Source: an uncultured Veillonella sp. (lineage in GTDB: Bacteria; Bacillota; Negativicutes; Veillonellales; Veillonellaceae). From it: 22,515 nucleotides of DNA. The position numbers and the translations under genes were made by a program. Location: positions 1 through 22,515 of the forward strand of contig CAKPXR010000024.1 in the NCBI GenBank assembly GCA_934202215.1, given 5' to 3'. The notes under the pieces were generated by a model, which had not been told where the DNA came from, ran no database searches, and worked only from the letters and a program-made list of their open reading frames with translations. Positions 8,000 to 17,161 of this stretch are shown here, one piece after another (position 1 is the first letter of the stretch; the number at the start of each line of letters is the position of its first letter).

Positions 8000-9961
8000 A
8001 TGGATAGATTTTTAGTAACAGAACCTTCGGATATGAAGGAACGTGGTTGGGCCGAATTAGATTTTGTCCTCATTAGTGGGGATGCCTATGTAGACCATCC
8101 TTCCTTTGCTCCTGCGGTTATTGGCAGATACTTAGAATCCAAAGGGTATCGTGTAGGCATTATTGATCAACCAGATTGGAATGATGTAGAGGCTTTCAAA
8201 AAACTAGGTAAACCGCGTCTAGCGTCCCTTGTTACAGCAGGGAATCTAGACTCAATGCTTAATAAATTTACAGCTGCAAAGAAAATCCGTCGTCAAGATG
8301 ATTATTCTCCAGGTGGTGAATCTGGACATCGTCCAGATCGGGCTACCTTGGTATATGCGAACCGCATGAAAGAAGCATATAGTGATGTGCCTCTTATTAT
8401 CGGTGGTATAGAGGCATCCTTGCGACGCTTTGGTCATTATGATTATTGGTCAGATACTGTACGTCGCTCTATCTTAGTTGATTCTAAGGCCGACGTACTT
8501 ATATATGGTATGGGTGAACTTCAAATTGTGGAATTAGCAGATGCTCTAGATCAAGGTCGCTTTAAAGAATCTTTGCCATCTATTCGCGGTATTTGTTACA
8601 TGGCAAAGGAAATTCCTACTATAGACTGTGTTGAGTGTCCTTCTTTTGAAACCATTAAAGCCGATAAGATGGCTTTTGCTGATGCATTTCGTATGCAGTA
8701 TGATGAACAAGATCCGTTTTATGGTCGTATAGTGGTACAAAAACATGGTAATCGATATGTCGTTCAAAATACTCCAGCATTGCCACTTACGCAAGAGGAG
8801 ATGGATGGCGTATATAACTTGCCATATACTCGCAAGTGGCATCCTAAATATGATGATAAGGGCGGTGTACCAGCGTTAAGCGAAGTACAATTTAGCCTTG
8901 TTAGTCAACGCGGATGTTTTGGTAGCTGTTCATTCTGTGCCATTACCAATCATCAAGGTCGTATTATCCAAAATCGTAGTCATGAGTCTTTAGTCGACGA
9001 AGCTCAAACTATGATTGAGATGGACAATTTTAAGGGCTATATTCACGATGTTGGGGGCCCTACGGCAAACTTCCGCCATTTAGCATGTGATAAACAAGCT
9101 GTATATGGCGCTTGTAAAGGTCGTACATGTGCGGCTCCAGAGCCTTGTGAAAATCTTAATACAAATCACGATGATTATATTGCATTACTCCGTAAATTAC
9201 GTAAGCTAAAAGGCGTAAAAAAGGTATTTGTTCGCTCTGGTTTGCGCTATGACTATGTTCTAGCAGATAACAATAAAGACTTCGTACGAGAGCTGTGTGA
9301 GTTTCACGTTAGTGGCCAATTGAAGGTAGCACCAGAACACGTATCTAAACGCGTTACCAATATGATGGGGAAAGCTGGTAAGGAAGAGTTTCTCACGTTC
9401 AAATCTTGGTTTGAAGAGGCTAATAAAAAACTTGGTAAGAAGCAATATTTGGTACCATACTTTATGAGCTCTCATCCTGGGTGTGCCTTGGAGGATGCTA
9501 TTGAATTAGCTGAGTTTTTACGGGACCAACATATGTATCCAGAACAAGTGCAGGACTTTATTCCTACCCCAGGGAGCTTATCGACCTGTATGTACTATAC
9601 GGGCATTAACCCATTAGATGGAAAGCCTGTTTATGTAGCAAAAAAAGGTAGAGATAAAGCTAAACAACGGGCCTTAATGCAATATAAAAATATTGAAAAT
9701 TATGATCTTGTAAAAGAAGCGCTCATTGAAGCAAACCGACGTGACTTAATTGGGTTTGGGCCAGAATGTTTGATTCCTCCACGTCCAATTGGTCGTAATA
9801 ATCGTATTAGTCAATGTAATGGTTCTCGTAATGGTGGGAAGACTAATGATCGTCGAAACGGACGTCAGTCTAATGAGAAGAGTAGTAAGGGTAGACCATC
9901 TCGTAATGGTATGACTAAAGGTCGTCCATCTAATAGTAATCGAGGACGTGGTAGTCGATAA
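8000..9961 (+). CDS. YgiQ-family (UPF0313) radical SAM protein
   Basis: Radical S-adenosylmethionine protein of the YgiQ family, whose substrate is not known to me. From ATG 8000 it is 653 aa. It begins MDRFLVTEPSDMKERGW, matching the family's usual N-terminus; an in-frame ATG at 7952 overlaps rodZ and would add 16 untypical residues. An N-terminal B12-binding-like region contains DFVLISGDAYVDHPSF. The [4Fe-4S] motif CFGSCSFC lies in the middle (bases 8913-8939), followed by family motifs such as HDVGGPTANFR and VAPEHVSKRV. A Cys-containing stretch (CDKQAVYGACKGRTC) could hold a further metal site, which is inference. The last 50 or so residues are a low-complexity tail rich in Arg, Asn, Gly, Ser and Lys. 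Confidence 0.93.
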   Translation: MDRFLVTEPSDMKERGWAELDFVLISGDAYVDHPSFAPAVIGRYLESKGYRVGIIDQPDWNDVEAFKKLGKPRLASLVTAGNLDSMLNKFTAAKKIRRQDDYSPGGESGHRPDRATLVYANRMKEAYSDVPLIIGGIEASLRRFGHYDYWSDTVRRSILVDSKADVLIYGMGELQIVELADALDQGRFKESLPSIRGICYMAKEIPTIDCVECPSFETIKADKMAFADAFRMQYDEQDPFYGRIVVQKHGNRYVVQNTPALPLTQEEMDGVYNLPYTRKWHPKYDDKGGVPALSEVQFSLVSQRGCFGSCSFCAITNHQGRIIQNRSHESLVDEAQTMIEMDNFKGYIHDVGGPTANFRHLACDKQAVYGACKGRTCAAPEPCENLNTNHDDYIALLRKLRKLKGVKKVFVRSGLRYDYVLADNNKDFVRELCEFHVSGQLKVAPEHVSKRVTNMMGKAGKEEFLTFKSWFEEANKKLGKKQYLVPYFMSSHPGCALEDAIELAEFLRDQHMYPEQVQDFIPTPGSLSTCMYYTGINPLDGKPVYVAKKGRDKAKQRALMQYKNIENYDLVKEALIEANRRDLIGFGPECLIPPRPIGRNNRISQCNGSRNGGKTNDRRNGRQSNEKSSKGRPSRNGMTKGRPSNSNRGRGSR

Positions 9962-10023
9962 TAATGGAGAATAGCATTGTCTATTCTGGTTTGGGAGTAC
10001 TTTATGTCTTATAGGAGGCATAT

Positions 10024-11061
10024 ATGAAACGGTGGATTGCTCCGGGCATTTTAGCCCTATTTGTTATAGGAATGTTAACCTATGGCGTAAACTTTTACCA
10101 TCAAGAACAGTTAGAACATGCAAAAGAACCTGTTCGTGGTGAAATTATAGTTTATACAGACTTGCCGAACAATATAACTACATTGCTTGCTGATCGGTAT
10201 GAAAATGAAAAAAATGTAAAGGTTACAGTTCTACCTCTTACAGAAGAACAAATGGCTCAACGGTCGGCCTCAAATGTAGCTGATACATCTGGTGATTTGG
10301 TACTTACTTCAGAAGATAATCTCGTTGTGGGTGCCAATACTGGGAAATATGCACCTATCGTTAATGAGAGGATTGACGAAATACGAGATAATTTAAAGGA
10401 TACAAATGGATACTGGGTAGGTCTTTGGTATGATCCTATCGTATTTGTTCAAAATGATACTTTCTACAATGGGGTTGGTAAATATATTACTACATGGGAT
10501 ACATTAGGAAAACAAGGTGATTGGACTATTGTTATGACTGATTTTGTGGCTTCCCAAAATGCAGCTAACTTGTTATATAACATGGTGGAATATCGAGGAG
10601 AATCGGAGGCGTTGAACTATTTATATAGTTTAAAACCTCATATAATACAACATGCCAAGTTCTTGTCTACTCCAGTTCGCTTAACAGCTCTTGGTGAGTC
10701 TAATATTGGTATCGGTAATCTGTCTGATGCGGCTCAATATACTCGTCATGGATATCCGATTAAGGTTATTTATCCAATGGATGGAACATCTTATTATGTA
10801 ACTGGAGTAGCAGTATTAAAAAATTCAAAACACAAAGCAGATAGTGTTGAATTTATTAATTGGTTATTATCAACAAAGACTGCAAAATATATGGTTGAAA
10901 ATAATTTCACTTATATATTCACGAACCCAGAAATGGAAGAGCCAAAAGACTCACTGGGACATGAGCTAATTTTATGGCCTGTGAATGGTGGTTACACGAT
11001 AGATGGTAAAAAATTATTGCTAAATCATTGGGTTAGCCAAGTGCGTTTCCGTAAGGAGTAG
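10024..11061 (+). CDS. Membrane-anchored extracellular solute-binding protein, orphan
   Basis: 345-aa periplasmic-binding-protein-fold protein resembling iron(III)/polyamine ABC transporter binding proteins. An uncleaved-looking signal anchor (about 5-23, hydrophobic after MKRW) is followed by the mature fold: EIIVYTDLPNNITTLLADRY at the first strand, GLWYDPIVFVQND near the hinge, and YYVTGVAVLKNSKHKADSV plus a tail helix at the C-terminal lobe. There is no lipobox Cys, so it is predicted to be tethered by its N-terminal helix or released by signal peptidase I. No permease or ATPase gene lies beside it. The SD AGGAGG (10014-10019) is strong. The ligand is unknown; iron is only one possibility. 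It sits between two radical SAM genes, both of which need iron-sulfur clusters, but no functional link is shown. Confidence 0.8.
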   Translation: MKRWIAPGILALFVIGMLTYGVNFYHQEQLEHAKEPVRGEIIVYTDLPNNITTLLADRYENEKNVKVTVLPLTEEQMAQRSASNVADTSGDLVLTSEDNLVVGANTGKYAPIVNERIDEIRDNLKDTNGYWVGLWYDPIVFVQNDTFYNGVGKYITTWDTLGKQGDWTIVMTDFVASQNAANLLYNMVEYRGESEALNYLYSLKPHIIQHAKFLSTPVRLTALGESNIGIGNLSDAAQYTRHGYPIKVIYPMDGTSYYVTGVAVLKNSKHKADSVEFINWLLSTKTAKYMVENNFTYIFTNPEMEEPKDSLGHELILWPVNGGYTIDGKKLLLNHWVSQVRFRKE

Positions 11062-11127
11062 CTTAGTGATATAGCTCTTGTTATAGAGTATAAATCGAGA
11101 AGTAATCTGATTAAGAAAGGATATAGA

Positions 11128-12474
11128 ATGGGTAAGAAATTAGGATATGTTAGCCTAGGTTGTGCTAAAAACTTAGTTGATACTGAGGTAATGTTAGGCT
11201 TATTGAAAGATAATGGCTATACGATTACTGAGGACTTAAGCGAAGCAGATCTTATCGTTGTAAATACCTGTACTTTTATTGAGAAAGCGAAAGCAGAGTC
11301 TATCAATACTATACTGGAGGTAGCGAAATACAAAGAAGATGGTACTTGTAAAGGTCTTATTGTAGCAGGTTGCTTAAGTCAACAATATCAGGATGAACTA
11401 TTTAAAGAAATCCCTGAAATTGATGCATTGATTGGTACAGGTGCATGGGATCAAATTATGGTAGCAGTTGATGCTATTGAGCACGGAAACCGTAGTTGTA
11501 TCATGGAAAATATTACAAATATCTATGATGAGCGTATGCCTCGTATTCAAACAACACCTCGTTATAGTGCATATGTAAAAATTGCTGAAGGCTGTAATAA
11601 TGGTTGTACCTTCTGTATTATTCCAAAGGTGCGTGGAGCATTCCGCAGTCGTACTATCGAGTCTATCAAGGCCGAAGTGGAACGATTAGCGGCAACAGGC
11701 GTTAAGGAAGTTGTTTTAATTGCTCAGGATACAACTAGTTATGGTATTGACCTTAACGATGGTAAACCATTGTTGACTACATTACTTAAGGAATTAACTA
11801 CGGTGGAAGGTATCGAATGGATTCGCATGTTATACCTATATCCAACATTCTTTTCTGATGAATTGTTAGATCTTATCGTAAATGAGCCAAAACTCTGTAA
11901 ATATGTAGATATTCCATTACAGCATGTTAATAACGATATCTTGAAGCAAATGAATCGTCGTGATGATCGTAATGATATTGAACGGTTGCTTAAGAAAATT
12001 AGAAATGCTCCTACCCATATTACATTGCGTACATCTATTATTGTTGGCTTCCCTGGTGAAACAGACGAGCAATTTGAGGAACTTTGCGACTTTGTAAAAG
12101 AAATCAAATTTGATAATATGGGCGTATTTACTTATTCTCAAGAGGAAGGTACACCAGCTGGTGCGCGTGAAGACCAAGTGCCAGAAGAGGTCAAAGAAGA
12201 TCGTTATCATATTCTTATGTCGATTCAAGCCGCTATTTCTGAAGAAAATAACCGTGATTTAGAAGGTACTATTGACTATGCAATGGTTGAAGAAATCGAG
12301 GAAGGTGAGAATGGTACATTACTCGCTAAAGGACGCTTAAAGTCTCAAGCACCTGATGTAGACGGTAATATGTACATTGAAGACTGCGGAGAAGAAATTC
12401 AACCTGGAGATATTCTTAAAGTACAAGTAGAGCAGGGCTTTGCTTACGACGTAGTAGCTACAGTTGTAGAATAA
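11128..12474 (+). CDS. rimO: Ribosomal protein uS12 methylthiotransferase RimO
   Basis: Radical SAM methylthiotransferase that modifies an aspartate of ribosomal protein uS12. The 448-aa protein has all three parts. The N-terminal UPF0004 domain carries Cys12, Cys48 and Cys82, the ligands of the second cluster. The radical SAM domain carries CNNGCTFC (Cys156, Cys160, Cys163). A C-terminal TRAM domain covers about 375-448. The start MGKKLGYVSLGCAKNLVDTE is characteristic of RimO rather than MiaB. The SD GAAAGGA lies 6-7 bases before the ATG. In many Bacillota rimO occurs near ftsK, cinA and recA, as here. Confidence 0.95.
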   Translation: MGKKLGYVSLGCAKNLVDTEVMLGLLKDNGYTITEDLSEADLIVVNTCTFIEKAKAESINTILEVAKYKEDGTCKGLIVAGCLSQQYQDELFKEIPEIDALIGTGAWDQIMVAVDAIEHGNRSCIMENITNIYDERMPRIQTTPRYSAYVKIAEGCNNGCTFCIIPKVRGAFRSRTIESIKAEVERLAATGVKEVVLIAQDTTSYGIDLNDGKPLLTTLLKELTTVEGIEWIRMLYLYPTFFSDELLDLIVNEPKLCKYVDIPLQHVNNDILKQMNRRDDRNDIERLLKKIRNAPTHITLRTSIIVGFPGETDEQFEELCDFVKEIKFDNMGVFTYSQEEGTPAGAREDQVPEEVKEDRYHILMSIQAAISEENNRDLEGTIDYAMVEEIEEGENGTLLAKGRLKSQAPDVDGNMYIEDCGEEIQPGDILKVQVEQGFAYDVVATVVE

Positions 12475-12511
12475 AACATCGCTCAATACATTCCATTTTG
12501 GAGGTGATCTG

Positions 12512-13759
12512 ATGATTGTAGAACTCATTTCTACAGGTTCAGAGTTATTGCTAGGTGATACAGTTAATACTAATGTATCTTGGCTAGCACAAGAATTAAA
12601 TAAATTAGGATATACCATTGCTCATCAATCTGTGGTAGGAGATAATCCAAAGCGTATGGCGGAGGTCTTTCAATTAGCTAGCACTAGAGCGGAAATCGTT
12701 ATTAGTACCGGCGGATTAGGACCTACGCAGGGCGATATTACACGGAATGTATTGGCCGATTCTGTGGGCCGAAAGATTATATTTAATCAAGAGGCGATGG
12801 ATGAGGTTGAAAAATTTTTCCAACGTGTAAAACGTATTGTGCCCGATGCAAGTCGTCGAGAAGCACAATTGCCAGAAGGTGCAAAGGTATTACATAATCC
12901 AGTAGGTGTAGCACCAGGTGTTGTCGTTGAAGATGGGGATACTACATATATTCTTTTACCAGGACCTCCTGGTGAAATGAAAGGCATGTTCCAAGATAGT
13001 GTAGTTCCTTATTTACAAGAGCGATTTGGTTCACAAGGTGTGGTTACCTCCTATCGATATGGTGTATATGATATTCGCGAGATCGATTTGGAAAATACCT
13101 TGATGGATCTTATTAAGAATCAATCAAATCCGACTATAGCGTTATTAATCAAAAAAGGCTATATTGAGGTGCGCATTACAGCTAAGGCTGATAACATAGA
13201 GGCCGCTCATGAGCTGCTCAATCCTTGGGATGCTATCATTCGAGAACGGTTAGGCTCTCGGGTAGGTCGCGATTTATCTATTTCCATGGAGGAAACTCTG
13301 GGTCATGCTTTACTAAAGGAACATAGTACGATTAGTACTGCTGAATCTTGTACTTCTGGCTTAGTTGGTAAGTTATTAACTAACGTCAGTGGTAGCAGTG
13401 AATACTATATGGGCGGTGTTATCTCCTATAGCAATGACGTAAAACATCGTGTATTAGGTGTACCGCAAGATATGTTAGATACCTATGGGGCCGTTAGTGA
13501 GCAAGTTGCTAAGGCTATGGCCGAGGGGGCACGAGCTGTTGGTCAAACGACATATGCCGTTTCTACAACTGGCATAGCTGGTCCTGGCGGTGGTAGTTCT
13601 GAAAAGCCTGTTGGCCTTGTATGGTTTGGGGTTACTGGACCTCATGGAACAGTAGCTCATAAGGCTAATTTAATTGGTAATCGTGAAGATATTAGACAAA
13701 GTGCAGCAGAATTAGCACTTTACTATGTTTATACTTATATAACAGAAAAGGGGAAATAA
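12512..13759 (+). CDS. cinA: CinA-family protein (competence/damage-inducible; NMN deamidase C-terminal domain)
   Basis: 415-aa two-domain CinA. The N-terminal MoCF/COG1058 domain (about 1-170) has [16 protein letters not shown] at 64-79 and PGPPGEM at 150-156, and is linked in the family to ADP-ribose pyrophosphatase activity. The C-terminal PncC-type domain (about 260-415) has TAESCTSG at 276-283 and [18 protein letters not shown] at 351-368, consistent with nicotinamide mononucleotide deamidation in NAD recycling. Both active-site regions look intact. The SD GGAGGTGAT (12500-12508) is near perfect. recA follows after 4 bases, so the two are almost certainly one transcript, as in other Bacillota. 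Its exact role in competence is unsettled in the family. Confidence 0.95.
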   Translation: MIVELISTGSELLLGDTVNTNVSWLAQELNKLGYTIAHQSVVGDNPKRMAEVFQLASTRAEIVISTGGLGPTQGDITRNVLADSVGRKIIFNQEAMDEVEKFFQRVKRIVPDASRREAQLPEGAKVLHNPVGVAPGVVVEDGDTTYILLPGPPGEMKGMFQDSVVPYLQERFGSQGVVTSYRYGVYDIREIDLENTLMDLIKNQSNPTIALLIKKGYIEVRITAKADNIEAAHELLNPWDAIIRERLGSRVGRDLSISMEETLGHALLKEHSTISTAESCTSGLVGKLLTNVSGSSEYYMGGVISYSNDVKHRVLGVPQDMLDTYGAVSEQVAKAMAEGARAVGQTTYAVSTTGIAGPGGGSSEKPVGLVWFGVTGPHGTVAHKANLIGNREDIRQSAAELALYYVYTYITEKGK

Positions 13760-13763
13760 AAGA

Positions 13764-14804
13764 ATGGCTGTAGATGGCAGACAAGCGGCGTTGGATAACG
13801 CGTTAAAACAAATTGAAAAAGACTTTGGTAAAGGCGCTATTATGCGTCTTGGTGAAGCAGCAGATCGCATGAACGTAGAGGTTATCTCCTCTGGTTCTCT
13901 TGCAATCGATATCGCTGTTGGTGTAGGTGGGTTTCCTCGTGGCCGTGTAATTGAAATCTACGGTCCAGAATCCTCTGGTAAAACGACAGTAGCTCTTCAC
14001 GCTGTAGCAGAAGCGCAAAAACAAGGTGGTATTGCAGCATTTATTGATGCGGAACATGCGATGGATCCTGTGTATGCTCGTAATTTGGGGGTAGATATTA
14101 ATAATTTGTTGATTTCACAACCAGATAATGGTGAACAAGCTCTTGAAATTACAGAAGCTCTTGTTCGTAGCGGTGCTGTAGATATCGTCGTAGTTGACTC
14201 CGTTGCAGCATTGGTTCCTAAAGCCGAAATCGACGGTGAGATGGGCGATGCTCACGTAGGTCTACAAGCTCGTTTGATGAGTAAAGCATTGCGTAAATTG
14301 ACTGGTATCATCAGCAAATCTAAAACTGTTGTTATCTTCATCAACCAATTGCGTGAAAAAGTAGGCGTAATGTTTGGTAATCCTGAAACTACAACAGGTG
14401 GTCGTGCATTGAAATTCTATTCCTCTGTACGCCTTGATGTTCGTAAAGGTGAACTTATTAAAGCAAACAACGAAAACGTTGGTGCCCGTACAAAAGTTAA
14501 AGTTGTTAAAAATAAAGTGGCACCTCCATTCAAAACAGCTGAGTTCGATTTGATGTATGGTGAGGGGATTTCAAAAGCAGGTACCCTTATTGATATCGGT
14601 ACAAATATGGAAATCATCAACAAATCGGGTGCCTGGTATTCCTATAATGGGGAACGTATGGGCCAAGGTAAAGAGGCGGCTAAACAATATTTGCTAGATA
14701 ATCCACAAATAGCTGAAGAAATCGATCGTATTATTCGCGATACATTAGCTGTTGGTACTGAAGAAATTGATGTAATTGGTGAAGAAGTAACTGAAGAAGT
14801 ATAA
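13764..14804 (+). CDS. recA: Recombinase RecA
   Basis: RecA forms filaments on single-stranded DNA, drives strand exchange and triggers LexA self-cleavage. It has 346 aa, normal length. Walker A is GPESSGKTT at 67-75, Walker B lies in [14 protein letters not shown], and the L2/ATP-sensing region is [21 protein letters not shown]. The C-terminal end is acidic, as in most RecA proteins. The gap after cinA is only 4 bases, so expression probably depends on promoters upstream of or inside cinA. I found no GAAC-N4-GTTC-type LexA site close by. recX follows after 2 bases, the usual pairing of recombinase and modulator. Confidence 0.99.
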   Translation: MAVDGRQAALDNALKQIEKDFGKGAIMRLGEAADRMNVEVISSGSLAIDIAVGVGGFPRGRVIEIYGPESSGKTTVALHAVAEAQKQGGIAAFIDAEHAMDPVYARNLGVDINNLLISQPDNGEQALEITEALVRSGAVDIVVVDSVAALVPKAEIDGEMGDAHVGLQARLMSKALRKLTGIISKSKTVVIFINQLREKVGVMFGNPETTTGGRALKFYSSVRLDVRKGELIKANNENVGARTKVKVVKNKVAPPFKTAEFDLMYGEGISKAGTLIDIGTNMEIINKSGAWYSYNGERMGQGKEAAKQYLLDNPQIAEEIDRIIRDTLAVGTEEIDVIGEEVTEEV

Positions 14805-14806
14805 TC

Positions 14807-15250
14807 ATGAGTGATGAAACGATGCAGGCTGCTATGGATCAAGCGTATCGCTTCCTAGCTCAACGATTTCTTAGTTCTTATGAACTGACACAAAAAATGA
14901 GACGTAAACAAATCGAGGACCCAATCATTGAGCGGGTCCTCGAACGCCTTAGAGATTATGATTACATCAACGATGAACGCTTATCTGAGCAAGTATTAAC
15001 ATACTTGATGAAAGAACAAAAGTATGGCGCCTATATGATTAAACAGAAGATGAAACTTCGGGGCCTTGCAGTACCTCAAGAAATCTCTGCTTACGATGAA
15101 GTGAAGGCTGCATATCGCGTAGTAGAGAAAAAATTTGGATCTATTCTCAATGAAGAATGCACTCCTCGTGTAAAAGTATTTAATTTTCTCAAATATAGAG
15201 GCTTCTCAACGAGTACTATTCAAGTGGTGTGCAATGATTTTTATGAATAG
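14807..15250 (+). CDS. recX: Regulatory protein RecX
   Basis: RecX binds within RecA filaments and modulates their activity. The 147-aa protein shows the all-helical three-repeat pattern of the family, beginning with AYRFLAQRFLSSYELTQKM, then YDYINDERLSEQVLTYLM and a C-terminal KVFNFLKYRGFSTSTIQVV. Its ATG lies 2 bases after the recA stop, with a purine-rich GAAGAAG run in the recA tail as a weak SD, consistent with translational coupling. Position and fold pattern agree, so the assignment is firm. Shorter in-frame starts (for example ATG 14822) cannot be excluded. Confidence 0.92.
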   Translation: MSDETMQAAMDQAYRFLAQRFLSSYELTQKMRRKQIEDPIIERVLERLRDYDYINDERLSEQVLTYLMKEQKYGAYMIKQKMKLRGLAVPQEISAYDEVKAAYRVVEKKFGSILNEECTPRVKVFNFLKYRGFSTSTIQVVCNDFYE

Positions 15251-15289
15251 TTAGTGCCTTTTCAGAGGTCTCACTAGGCTTGTAAAATC

Positions 15290-15318
15290 TTGACAGAACA
15301 GGGTTTCAAGTCTAAAAT
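15290..15318 (+). promoter_or_regulatory. Consensus sigma-70 promoter of rny
   Basis: TTGACA (15290-15295), a 17-base spacer and TAAAAT (15313-15318). This is the best -35 match in the window. The predicted start near 15325 leaves a leader of about 100-110 nt before the rny coding region. rny can therefore be expressed independently of cinA-recA-recX. Confidence 0.65.
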
Positions 15319-15425
15319 TAATAATAGCCTTATTTATTTATATGATGATATGGCTAAATGATAATTTAATGCATAAAGGGCACAAAAAGGAGCATGAAAG
15401 CTCGATTTTGAGAATTTAAGAGGAG

Positions 15426-16970
15426 GTGAGACTGATTTTAGAGTATAGTCTAATTGCAGTGGTAATGGTACTGATTGGACTAGGGGTAGGCTATTTTTTA
15501 AGAAAAAATATTGCTGAAGGAAAACTGAATCAAGCTGAGCAAGAGGCTGCACGCATCATCGCTAACGGTGAGCGCACAGCTGAGTCTAAAAAGAAAGAGG
15601 CTTTATTAGAAGCGAAAGAAGAAATTCATAAGCTCCGTTCCGATGTGGAACGAGAAAATAAAGATCGCCGTTCTGAACTTCAACGTATGGAACGTCGTAT
15701 TCTTCAAAAAGAAGAATCTTTGGATAAAAAATTAGACAATATTGAGCACAAAGAGGAAGCTTTACATCGCAAAGAAGCTGACTTAGCCCAAAGCCGTGAA
15801 AAGATTGAAGCTTTATATGAAAAACAAATGTCAGAATTAGAACGTATTTCTGGCATGACATTTGAAGAGGCTAAGAATATCTTGTTAACGAATGTAGAAC
15901 AAGAAATTCGTCATGAAACGGCGATTATGGTTAAGGAAATGGAGCAGCAAGCTAAGGATGAAGCGGAGAAAAAAGCAAAAGAAATTATCTCCTCTGCTAT
16001 CCAACGTTGCGCAGCTGACCATGTAGCGGAGACTACCGTATCCGTAGTGGCATTGCCTAATGATGAAATGAAAGGCCGGATTATTGGTCGTGAAGGCCGT
16101 AATATTCGCGCACTTGAAACATTAACAGGTATCGACTTGATTATTGATGATACACCAGAAGCAGTTATTCTTTCCGGTTTTGATCCAATTCGTCGTGAAG
16201 TGGCTCGTATAGCTTTGGAAAAATTGATTGTAGATGGACGTATTCATCCAGCTCGTATTGAAGAAATGGTTGGTAAGGCCCGCAAAGAGGTTGACCAAAC
16301 CATTAAAGAAGCTGGTGAACAGGCAACATTTGAGGCTGATGTTCATGGCTTGCATCCTGAAATTGTAAAGATTTTAGGCCGTTTAAAGTATCGTACTAGT
16401 TACGGTCAGAATGTTTTGAAACATTCTATTGAAGTATCTCATTTAGCAGGATTAATGGCAGCTGAACTAGGCTGTGATGTAACATTGGCTAAACGAGGTG
16501 GTTTAATTCATGATATTGGTAAAGCGTTGGACCGTGAACTTGAGGGCTCTCATGTTCAAATCGGTGTTGATGTGGCTCGTAAATATCGTGAAGGCGCAGC
16601 AGTAATTAACTGTATTGGGGCTCATCATGGTGATGAAGAGTTCCAATCTGTAGAAGCTGTATTAGTAGCAGCTGCTGATGCTATCTCTGCGGCTCGTCCA
16701 GGAGCTCGTCGAGAAACATTAGAAAACTACTTAAAACGTTTATCTAAATTGGAAGAAATCGCTGAATCCTTCGAGGGCGTTGAAAAATGCTTTGCTATTC
16801 AAGCAGGTCGTGAGATTCGCGTTGTAGTAAAACCGGATAAGATTGATGAAGCTGAGTCTACATTACTCGTTCGGAATATCGTAAAACGTATCGAGTCTGA
16901 ACTCGAATATCCTGGCCAAATTAAGGTCGTAATTATTCGTGAAACTCGTGTTGTTGATTACGCAAAATAA
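15426..16970 (+). CDS. rny: Ribonuclease Y
   Basis: Membrane-anchored endoribonuclease that starts mRNA decay in Bacillota. Numbering from GTG 15426 (514 aa): an N-terminal membrane helix at about 8-25, a long charged coiled coil at about 30-190, a KH RNA-binding domain with [10 protein letters not shown] at 217-226, and an HD nuclease domain with catalytic-type His362-Asp363 (HDIGKA) and HHGDEE further on. Length and domain order match B. subtilis RNase Y. The start is doubtful. The reading frame opens after a stop at 15417, and GTG 15426 lies inside the SD run AGGAGGTGAG. CTG 15432 or ATT 15435 would sit at proper SD spacing, while the next ATG (15465) would cut into the membrane helix. Its own promoter and terminator frame the gene. 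Confidence 0.96.
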   Translation: MRLILEYSLIAVVMVLIGLGVGYFLRKNIAEGKLNQAEQEAARIIANGERTAESKKKEALLEAKEEIHKLRSDVERENKDRRSELQRMERRILQKEESLDKKLDNIEHKEEALHRKEADLAQSREKIEALYEKQMSELERISGMTFEEAKNILLTNVEQEIRHETAIMVKEMEQQAKDEAEKKAKEIISSAIQRCAADHVAETTVSVVALPNDEMKGRIIGREGRNIRALETLTGIDLIIDDTPEAVILSGFDPIRREVARIALEKLIVDGRIHPARIEEMVGKARKEVDQTIKEAGEQATFEADVHGLHPEIVKILGRLKYRTSYGQNVLKHSIEVSHLAGLMAAELGCDVTLAKRGGLIHDIGKALDRELEGSHVQIGVDVARKYREGAAVINCIGAHHGDEEFQSVEAVLVAAADAISAARPGARRETLENYLKRLSKLEEIAESFEGVEKCFAIQAGREIRVVVKPDKIDEAESTLLVRNIVKRIESELEYPGQIKVVIIRETRVVDYAK

Positions 16971-16989
16971 TATGCTATAGGCGATAAGT

Positions 16990-17019
16990 ATAGGCTGCAA
17001 TGAAATCATTGCAGCCTAT
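16990..17019 (+). terminator. Stem-loop terminator after rny
   Basis: ATAGGCTGCAATG (16990-17002) and CATTGCAGCCTAT (17007-17019) form a perfect 13-bp stem with an AAAT loop, 20 bases after the rny stop. The following TATTATC is only weakly T-rich. Confidence 0.75.
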
Positions 17020-17051
17020 TATTATCAAAATTTATGTGTATAATATCAGAA

Positions 17052-17126
17052 GATACGGTGTATAGGAATCATCATGTATTGAATATTAATAATTGTTAAT
17101 AGATGATGATTCCTATGATTCGTATC
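17052..17126 (+). repeat. Long palindromic stem-loop upstream of dnaG
   Basis: Outer arms GATACG (17052-17057) and CGTATC (17121-17126) flank a short internal loop. A perfect 14-bp stem follows, ATAGGAATCATCAT (17062-17075) with ATGATGATTCCTAT (17103-17116). After one G-G mismatch, TATTGA (17077-17082) pairs with TTAATA (17096-17101) including one G-U pair, leaving a 13-base loop. No T run follows, so it is not an ordinary terminator. A TATAAT at 17039-17044, without a clear -35, ends 7 bases before the palindrome; if used, the dnaG transcript would begin at the foot of this hairpin. The function is unknown. Confidence 0.7.
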
Positions 17127-17161
17127 GATTAATATAATCGTTTATCTTGATAGCTGATTAA

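Noticed and set aside
9968..9987. AGAATAG/CTATTCT hairpin after the YgiQ-type gene as a terminator
   Set aside because: It is only 7 bp, A+T-rich, and not followed by a T run.
13700..13763. A LexA/SOS box in front of recA
   Set aside because: I scanned for GAAC-N4-GTTC-type sites before cinA and recA and saw none. A different LexA motif in this lineage cannot be excluded.
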